Shown here piece after piece: positions 50,926 through 55,651 of a stretch of 55,651 nucleotides of DNA (the stretch's first letter is position 1; each line of letters begins with the position of its first letter). This DNA comes from Chloroflexota bacterium (lineage in GTDB: Bacteria > Chloroflexota > Anaerolineae > B4-G1 > SLSP01). The DNA lies in contig JAIOAX010000031.1 in NCBI GenBank assembly GCA_019873645.1, positions 1 through 55,651 of the forward strand. The letters are read 5' to 3'. A program made the translations under genes and the position numbers. The notes beneath the pieces were generated by a model that had not been told where the DNA came from, did not search any database, and was given only the letters and a program-made list of their open reading frames with translations.

Positions 50926-52542
50926 ATGGAATTGAAGCAATATTTTGGGGTCATCAAAAAATGGTGGTGGTTGGCGGTCGCCTGTGTGCTGATCGCCTCG
51001 GTGTCCAGCTATCTGGGCACACAACAAATGCCGCGCATCTACAGCGCCACGACCACGCTGATGGTCGGACGCGCACTCCAACAAGCCAATCCCTCCAGCC
51101 AGGAAATCTACCTCAGCCAGCAATTGGCGCAAACTTACGCGACCATGGTAAAACGCAAGCCCATTCTCGAAGGGGCAGCGCGCGCCCTGGGGTTGCAGTA
51201 TATCCCTTCAGCGGGCAACGTTTCCGCGCGGGTAGTTCCCGGCTCACAGCTCTTGGAAATCAGCGTGCTGGATACCGATCCCGAGCGTGCCCGCATCCTC
51301 GCCGATGAAATTGCCCAACAACTGATCAAACAGACCCCCACCGACTCGCCGGAAGTGCAGGAACGGCGCGCCTTCGTGCAAGAGCAATTACAAGACCTGG
51401 AAGACAAGATCAAGACCACGAAAGCGGAAATCGAAGAGGAGCAGAAAAAGCTCGACGCCGCCAACAGCGCGCGCGCTATTCAGCAGTATCAATCCAACAT
51501 CTCCGCCCTGCAACAAAAGCTCTCTTCGTATCAATCCACCTACGCCTCGCTGCTCACCACCGTACAGGGCGGCACCAATTACGTCACCGTCGTCGAACCG
51601 GCGAGCAGGCCCACGTACCCCATTAGCCCCAACGTCTCGCAGACAGTGATGCTCGCTGCCGGCATCGGCCTGGCGCTGGCCCTGGGCGGCGCGTTCCTCA
51701 TCGAATACCTGGATGACACCGTGAAGACCCCCGAAGAGGCCGCCCAACTGACCGGCTTGCCGGCTCTGGGGGCCATTGCGCGCATCGAAGGGAAAACGCT
51801 CACAGACCACCTCATCACCGCCCGCCACCCGCTTTCGCCCATCGCCGAAGCCTACCGGGTGCTGCGCACAAACATCCAGTTCTCCACGGTGGACAAACCG
51901 CTCAAGACGTTGATGGTCACCAGCCCGGCGCCCTCCGAAGGCAAGAGTGTGACGCTGGCAAACCTGGCCGTGGTGATGGCGCAGGCAGGACTCAAAGTGA
52001 TCGCGGTAGATACCGATCTGCGACGGCCCATCCAGCACAAAATGTTCAACGTGGCTAACGATTACGGCCTATGCGACGGCATCCTCCACGCCAACCCCGG
52101 CATTATGGAACACGTACAGCCCACGCAGATAGAAAACCTCTGGTTACTGCCCAGCGGCACAATCCCGCCGAATCCCGCCGAGTTGTTAGGCTCCAAACGT
52201 ATGGGAGAAATCATCGAGGAATTGAAAGCCAACGCCGACCTGGTGATCTTCGACACGCCGCCGGCGCTGTTGGTGACCGATGCCGCCGTGCTCGCCAATC
52301 GCGTGGATGGCGTGTTGCTGGTCAACGATGCCGGAAACACCCGCCGGGGAATGACCCAAAGAGCAACCGCGGAGCTGCGCCGCATCCATGCGCCGCTGCT
52401 CGGTCTGGTGATGAACCGCCTCTCCACGCGCCGCGGCAGCTATTATTACTACCAGTACTACCACTACAAATACTACCGCCACGAAGACAGCACGGTTGAA
52501 AAGCGCCGTTCCAAAGTGGAGAGGAGAAGACGGAGGAAATAA
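50926..52542 (+). CDS. Wzz-like chain-length regulator fused to BY-kinase
   Basis: 538 residues. N-terminal Wzz domain with first helix (WWWLAVACVLIASVSSYL), a coiled-coil periplasmic part (about 145-205), a second helix (about 240-262), then a bacterial tyrosine kinase: Walker A SPAPSEGKSVTLANLAV, Walker A' VIAVDTDLRRP and Walker B DLVIFDTPPALLVTDA. The C-terminal Tyr cluster YYYYQYYHYKYY is the autophosphorylation site. It controls polymer length and export by cycling phosphorylation. It closes the cluster, about 135 bp after the GT39-like gene. A Tyr phosphatase is not encoded nearby. Confidence 0.94.
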   Translation: MELKQYFGVIKKWWWLAVACVLIASVSSYLGTQQMPRIYSATTTLMVGRALQQANPSSQEIYLSQQLAQTYATMVKRKPILEGAARALGLQYIPSAGNVSARVVPGSQLLEISVLDTDPERARILADEIAQQLIKQTPTDSPEVQERRAFVQEQLQDLEDKIKTTKAEIEEEQKKLDAANSARAIQQYQSNISALQQKLSSYQSTYASLLTTVQGGTNYVTVVEPASRPTYPISPNVSQTVMLAAGIGLALALGGAFLIEYLDDTVKTPEEAAQLTGLPALGAIARIEGKTLTDHLITARHPLSPIAEAYRVLRTNIQFSTVDKPLKTLMVTSPAPSEGKSVTLANLAVVMAQAGLKVIAVDTDLRRPIQHKMFNVANDYGLCDGILHANPGIMEHVQPTQIENLWLLPSGTIPPNPAELLGSKRMGEIIEELKANADLVIFDTPPALLVTDAAVLANRVDGVLLVNDAGNTRRGMTQRATAELRRIHAPLLGLVMNRLSTRRGSYYYYQYYHYKYYRHEDSTVEKRRSKVERRRRRK

Positions 52543-52627
52543 AAACGTGAAATGTAAAACGTGAAAGTTATCTTACGTTTTACGTCTTTACGTTTTACGT
52601 CTTTACGTTTTACGTCTCCGCGTTTTA
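52543..52627. repeat. Alternating 7/8-bp array, CGTTTTA/CGTCTTTA
   Basis: CGTTTTA and CGTCTTTA alternate (15-bp higher period) after a stretch with AACGTGA-type units; it fills the interval between the convergent BY-kinase and nadE genes and touches the nadE stop. Confidence 0.8.
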
Positions 52628-54352
52628 GTTGTACCGCTGCGTGATCGGTAAACGGCGGTCTTTGCCGAAGGCGCGCGCCGTGATCCGCACCCCCGGCGGG
52701 GCCTGACGACGCTTGTATTCGTTGCGGTCCACCATCCGCGTTACCCGCTTCACCACATCCTCCAGCAGTCCCAATGTCGCCACAATGTCTTCCGGCGCCT
52801 GGTCGTCCTCCACATAAGCCTTCAAGATGGCATCCAACACCTCGTAGGGCGGCAGTGAATCCGTGTCCTTTTGATCCGGGCGCAGTTCCGCCGAAGGTGG
52901 CCGGGTGATACAGCGCTCGGGGATCACCGGTGCGTCGCCCTGTGCGTTACGCCAGTTCGCCAGGTCATACACGAGCGTCTTCAACACATCTTTGATCACC
53001 GCATAACCCCCTGCCATGTCGCCGTAGAGCGTCGCATAGCCCGCGCTCATCTCGCTCTTGTTGCCGGTCGTCAACACCAGCCAGCCAAACTTGTTGGAGA
53101 GCGCCATCAAGTAATTGCCACGAATACGCGCCTGGATATTCTCCTCGGCGATGCCCGGCGTCGTGCCCGCAAACGGTTCGGACAACACGTCAAGGTATGC
53201 CTGGAAAACGGGTTCAATGGGGATGGTCATAAAGCCGATCCCCAGGTTGGCGGCCAGTTGTGCCGCATCGGTGTTGCTCATCTCGGCGGTGTAGCGTGAC
53301 GGCATCGCCACTCCCACCACATTCTCCGGCCCCAGAGCGTCCGCAGCAATGCATGCAACCAATGATGAATCAATACCGCCGGAAAGGCCGATCACCACCT
53401 TTTCAAAGCCGTTTTTGCGGACGTAATCCCGCACGCCGAGCGTCAACGCCCGGTAAATTTCGGCCAGCGGCGGCAGTGGTGGCACGATATGGGGCGCGCA
53501 CGGCTGACGGACAGGCAACAATGGCGGCGTCCGCACTACCGGCAGCGTCACCGTAGGCAAAGGCGCAGGAACAGCTTTGCGCCAGCGGGGATCGTGCAGC
53601 CGCCAGCGAAACACGGCGCCCAAATCCACATCCGCCACCACCAAATCTTCCGCAAACTGCGCACCGCGCGCGAGCACCTGCCCACGCTCATTGATGAGCA
53701 CACTGCTGCCGTCGAAAACCAGCTCATCCTGCCCCCCCACAAGGTTGCAGAAGGCCACCACGGCCGCATTGTCGGTGGCGCGCGTGACCAGCATCTGCTC
53801 GCGGGAGGCCAGCTTGCCGGCATGATAGGGCGATGCGGAAATATTGACCAGCAGCCGCGCCCCACCCTGCAGAGCCTGTACTTCGGGCGGCCCTGCCGGA
53901 TACCAAATGTCCTCACAGATGCTCACCCCAAAGACGACGCCCTCCCGCTCGAATACCGGGATTTCCGTCCCTTTGCGGAAATAGCGATCCTCATCGAAGA
54001 CCGCATAATTGGGCAGATAATGCTTGCGATAGGTGCGCACCCATGCGCCATCATGCAAAATGGCGGCCGCATTGTAGACATCGTTATCCACATCCGCAAA
54101 CCCGACGATTGCCGTAATCCCTTGCGTCGCCTGCGCCAGCCGGAGCACTGCGGCCATGTTCGCCTGCAAGAAAGCCGGTTTGAGCAACAGGTCTTCCGGC
54201 GGATAGCCGGTCACAGCCAGCTCCGGGAATACAACCAGGTCCGCGCCGACTTCGCGCGCTCGTCGGATGCCGGCTTCGATTTTTCCCACATTGCCTTCGA
54301 TGTCGCCGACCAGCGTGTTAATCTGCGCCAAAGCAATCCGCCAATGGGCCAT
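52625..54352 (-). CDS. nadE: Glutamine-dependent NAD+ synthetase
   Basis: 575 residues, typical of the two-domain form. N-terminal nitrilase-type glutaminase (about 1-270) with Glu44 in VVFPELAVTGYPPEDLL, Lys in the RKHYLPNY segment and Cys in GVSICEDIWYPAG; C-terminal synthetase (about 300-575) with P-loop GLSGGIDSSLVACIAADALG and TTGNKSEMSAGYATLYGDMAGG is split into these two motifs here: TTGNKSEMSAGYATLYGD and MAGGYAVIKD. It converts deamido-NAD to NAD in the cytoplasm with ammonia from glutamine. GGAGG lies before the ATG at 54352. Confidence 0.96.
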   Translation of the reverse strand: MAHWRIALAQINTLVGDIEGNVGKIEAGIRRAREVGADLVVFPELAVTGYPPEDLLLKPAFLQANMAAVLRLAQATQGITAIVGFADVDNDVYNAAAILHDGAWVRTYRKHYLPNYAVFDEDRYFRKGTEIPVFEREGVVFGVSICEDIWYPAGPPEVQALQGGARLLVNISASPYHAGKLASREQMLVTRATDNAAVVAFCNLVGGQDELVFDGSSVLINERGQVLARGAQFAEDLVVADVDLGAVFRWRLHDPRWRKAVPAPLPTVTLPVVRTPPLLPVRQPCAPHIVPPLPPLAEIYRALTLGVRDYVRKNGFEKVVIGLSGGIDSSLVACIAADALGPENVVGVAMPSRYTAEMSNTDAAQLAANLGIGFMTIPIEPVFQAYLDVLSEPFAGTTPGIAEENIQARIRGNYLMALSNKFGWLVLTTGNKSEMSAGYATLYGDMAGGYAVIKDVLKTLVYDLANWRNAQGDAPVIPERCITRPPSAELRPDQKDTDSLPPYEVLDAILKAYVEDDQAPEDIVATLGLLEDVVKRVTRMVDRNEYKRRQAPPGVRITARAFGKDRRLPITQRYN

Positions 54353-54366
54353 GATGCCTCCTTATG

Positions 54367-54438
54367 TGAGTTGCGAGTTAAGAGTTGCAAGTTGAGAAAT
54401 CCGTTAGAATCCGTTCAATCCGTTGACTATTGACTACT
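54367..54438. repeat. Heptamer-type array upstream of nadE
   Basis: GAGTTGC, GAGTTAA, GAGTTGC, AAGTTGA then AATCCGTT repeats (9-10 bp) and GACTATT, GACTACT. It fills the interval between the DUF2807 gene and nadE. Confidence 0.75.
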
Positions 54439-55186
54439 CGCCGAGATGATTGATGCGTCCGATGCCGTTCACCCGCTGCGAGACAATGGGATTGCCATAA
54501 TACTCAACGGACCCCGCGCCGTTGATCGTGGCGTCAAGTTCCTTACTCACGCGCACCGTCGCCGAACCGGCCGCGTTGATCTCCACTTTAGCTTTTTCGC
54601 TCTTCAATGAACGGGCCTGATACCGCCCCACCCCATTGATTTTGACGGTTTGCGAGGTCGCCTCACCCGTCACCGTCACGTTGCCCGCGCCGGAGAGCGT
54701 CACAAGCAAAATCTCGGCATCCAGATTCTGCATCTCAAAGTTGCCTGCGCCGTTCGCGTTGACGGTGAAGGTTTCGGCGCGCACATCGGACGCCTCGATG
54801 TCTCCCGCACCATCCAGGGTGATCGCATCCAGGGACTTCACGGTGAGATAAAAATTGATAGGTTCCTGGCTGATCGGCACAATGTTCTTCTGCCAGCGGA
54901 TGGTCAGCTCATTGTTTTGGACTTCGGTAGTAATGTACTGCATGAAGTTGTCCTCGGCCTTGATACGCAGCGACTCGGTTTCGCCGTACTGGATGTGCAA
55001 CCGCCCAAACCCTGCCAGACGCACGCGCCGGAAGTCCTGGACCGCGCGGGTTTCCTCAACAACATTCCCTGAACCTTCCACTTTCTCCAGATCAATCTCG
55101 ATCGTCACACTGGGGATCGTCACCGTGCAAGCCAGACTGCTCGCCAAAAGCGACAGCACCATCATCACAATCACATAATTTTTCAC
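54434..55186 (-). CDS. DUF2807 (auto-transporter adhesin head GIN) lipoprotein
   Basis: 250 residues. Lipobox ASSLAC near residue 20, then a beta-helix of DUF2807 type, recognised by repeated short strands with GAG or NGAGN turns: ITLDGAGDIEAS, NANGAGNFEMQ, TLSGAGNVTV, KINGVGRYQA and INGAGSVEYYG. Outer-surface structural protein, role unknown; commonly several copies per genome in Bacteroidota and Chloroflexota. An octamer array lies just upstream. Confidence 0.88.
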   Translation of the reverse strand: MKNYVIVMMVLSLLASSLACTVTIPSVTIEIDLEKVEGSGNVVEETRAVQDFRRVRLAGFGRLHIQYGETESLRIKAEDNFMQYITTEVQNNELTIRWQKNIVPISQEPINFYLTVKSLDAITLDGAGDIEASDVRAETFTVNANGAGNFEMQNLDAEILLVTLSGAGNVTVTGEATSQTVKINGVGRYQARSLKSEKAKVEINAAGSATVRVSKELDATINGAGSVEYYGNPIVSQRVNGIGRINHLGE

Positions 55187-55205
55187 CTTACTCCTCCTGG
55201 TACAT

Positions 55206-55260
55206 CGTTAAAACGTTAGAACGTTCTAACGTTCAAACGTTTGAACGTTCTAACGCCTAA
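55206..55260. repeat. Octamer array, unit GTTNNAAC
   Basis: GTTAAAAC, GTTAGAAC, GTTCTAAC, GTTCAAAC, GTTTGAAC and GTTCTAAC follow with exact 8-bp period, between the divergent DUF2807 gene and the last gene. Each unit is itself near-palindromic. Confidence 0.9.
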
Positions 55261-55314
55261 AAACTAATACGCATCGCCGCCCGGTCAAGTTGCTGTCTGC
55301 CCCATACCCGTAAT

Positions 55315-55323
55315 TCTGGTATA
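55315..55323 (+). promoter_or_regulatory. Extended -10 promoter for the last gene
   Basis: TGGTATAAT: a TATAAT preceded by the TGN extension; no clear -35. The ATG at 55359 has GGAGA upstream. Confidence 0.45.
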
Positions 55324-55358
55324 ATGGCATTATTGTAACGGAAATGGAGAAATATGCT

Positions 55359-55651
55359 ATGCTAGAAGGTAAACGCTCGCCACAGTGGACGCTGCCGGAG
55401 GTCATCCTCAAGCCACGCACGCGCGGGGAACGCCTGGCCTACTGGATTTCACAAGTGGGTAGCCCACCGGTGATGGGGCTTGTAGGGTTAATTTTCATTG
55501 TCGCTGGCCTGACGCTGCCCGGTGTCTGGGCGTGGGTGGGACTGTACGTGGCGATGGCGATGGTCATGCCGATGCTGTTTCTCATCTGGCAGGTGCGCCA
55601 CGGCCGGGTGACCGATCTCGATGTGCAGCTTCGGGAACAGCGCAAAGGGTC
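55359..55651 (+). CDS. Membrane protein, truncated by window edge (possible PAP2-like)
   Basis: About 97 residues are visible from the ATG at 55359; the earlier ATG at 55354 hits a stop after three codons. A polar start (about 1-25) is followed by two hydrophobic helices (about 37-54 and 58-77) and WQVRHGRVTDLDVQLREQRKG. The RGxVxDxxxxxREER-like stretch after two helices recalls a group of PAP2-superfamily phosphatases, but the active-site motifs would lie beyond the edge, so the family call is tentative. Confidence 0.6.
   Translation, partial: MLEGKRSPQWTLPEVILKPRTRGERLAYWISQVGSPPVMGLVGLIFIVAGLTLPGVWAWVGLYVAMAMVMPMLFLIWQVRHGRVTDLDVQLREQRKG

Noticed and set aside
40066..52542. A complete Wzx/Wzy polysaccharide system
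   Set aside because: A WbaP-like initiator, an O-antigen ligase/Wzy-like protein and a Wzz-BY-kinase are present, but no flippase gene is in the window, so completeness cannot be claimed.

Overview
This 55.7-kb window looks like chromosomal DNA of a GC-rich, probably Chloroflexota (Anaerolineae/Caldilineae-like) bacterium. The assignment is an inference from gene content: a fused GlyA-GcvT protein, a secreted protein ending in a YLPxVLR-type tail, large von Willebrand (VWA) proteins, a multi-GAF soluble histidine kinase, a PF09820-type AAA-ATPase, and many short-period tandem arrays. I saw no rRNA, tRNA, CRISPR array or complete insertion sequence.

Layout. 1-601: truncated AAA-ATPase-like gene on the minus strand. 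602-1230: gene-free, repeat-rich, with the glyA-gcvT promoter. 1231-10429: housekeeping block (glyA-gcvT, histidine kinase, fmt, yebC-like, ruvC-ruvA). 10430-10800: perfect 26-bp tandem array. 10801-18118: mixed metabolism (periplasmic binding lipoprotein, alcohol dehydrogenase, VapBC, LsrG-like protein, nucleotidyltransferase-GHMP kinase fusion, GH53 galactanase, acetyltransferase). 18150-24560: secreted DUF5107 protein, ubiX, DUF1963 protein, parB, M24 peptidase, SufR-like regulator. 24561-27549: secDF with consensus promoter, terminator-like leader hairpin and strong 3' terminator. 27766-32817: small membrane protein and a 1553-residue triple-VWA protein. 32824-34676: two tandem RpiR/MurR regulators, with operator-like dyads upstream. 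35025-39330: lipoprotein, DprA-like gene, dtd, toxin-antitoxin pair, acpS, inactive-type M16 peptidase. 39344-39736: repeats and a 175-bp MITE. 40066-52542: a co-directional exopolysaccharide cluster (O-antigen ligase-like protein, four glycosyltransferase-type genes, sugar-phosphate transferase, wecB, methyltransferase, BY-kinase) interrupted by a VapBC pair. 52625-55651: nadE, DUF2807 lipoprotein and a truncated membrane gene.

How genes work together. The polysaccharide cluster supplies precursor (WecB), lipid-linked initiation (WbaP-like), chain extension, ligation/polymerisation, and length control/export by a fused Wzz-tyrosine kinase; no Wzx flippase lies inside the window. SecDF serves protein export. 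RuvCA resolves Holliday junctions (no ruvB here).

The most unusual feature is a set of short tandem arrays, about 16 loci with 7-bp period and 6 with 8-bp period. Several lie inside or at the ends of open genes. Because 7 and 8 are not multiples of 3, each array encodes the same cyclic hepta- or octapeptide in all three frames of one strand, and when reversed often gives a stop. They form the linker between two apparently fused VWA proteins, surface loops in enzymes, and near-identical C-terminal tails on unrelated proteins. Further repeats are a three-copy element of about 100-120 bp with terminal inverted repeats, a three-copy GGTCTC-dyad element beside strong promoters, and paired hairpins between convergent genes. 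Several genes (fmt, ubiX, the acetyltransferase, the VWA protein, a GT4) have sigma-70-like promoters ending 6-9 bases before the start codon, suggesting leaderless mRNAs.
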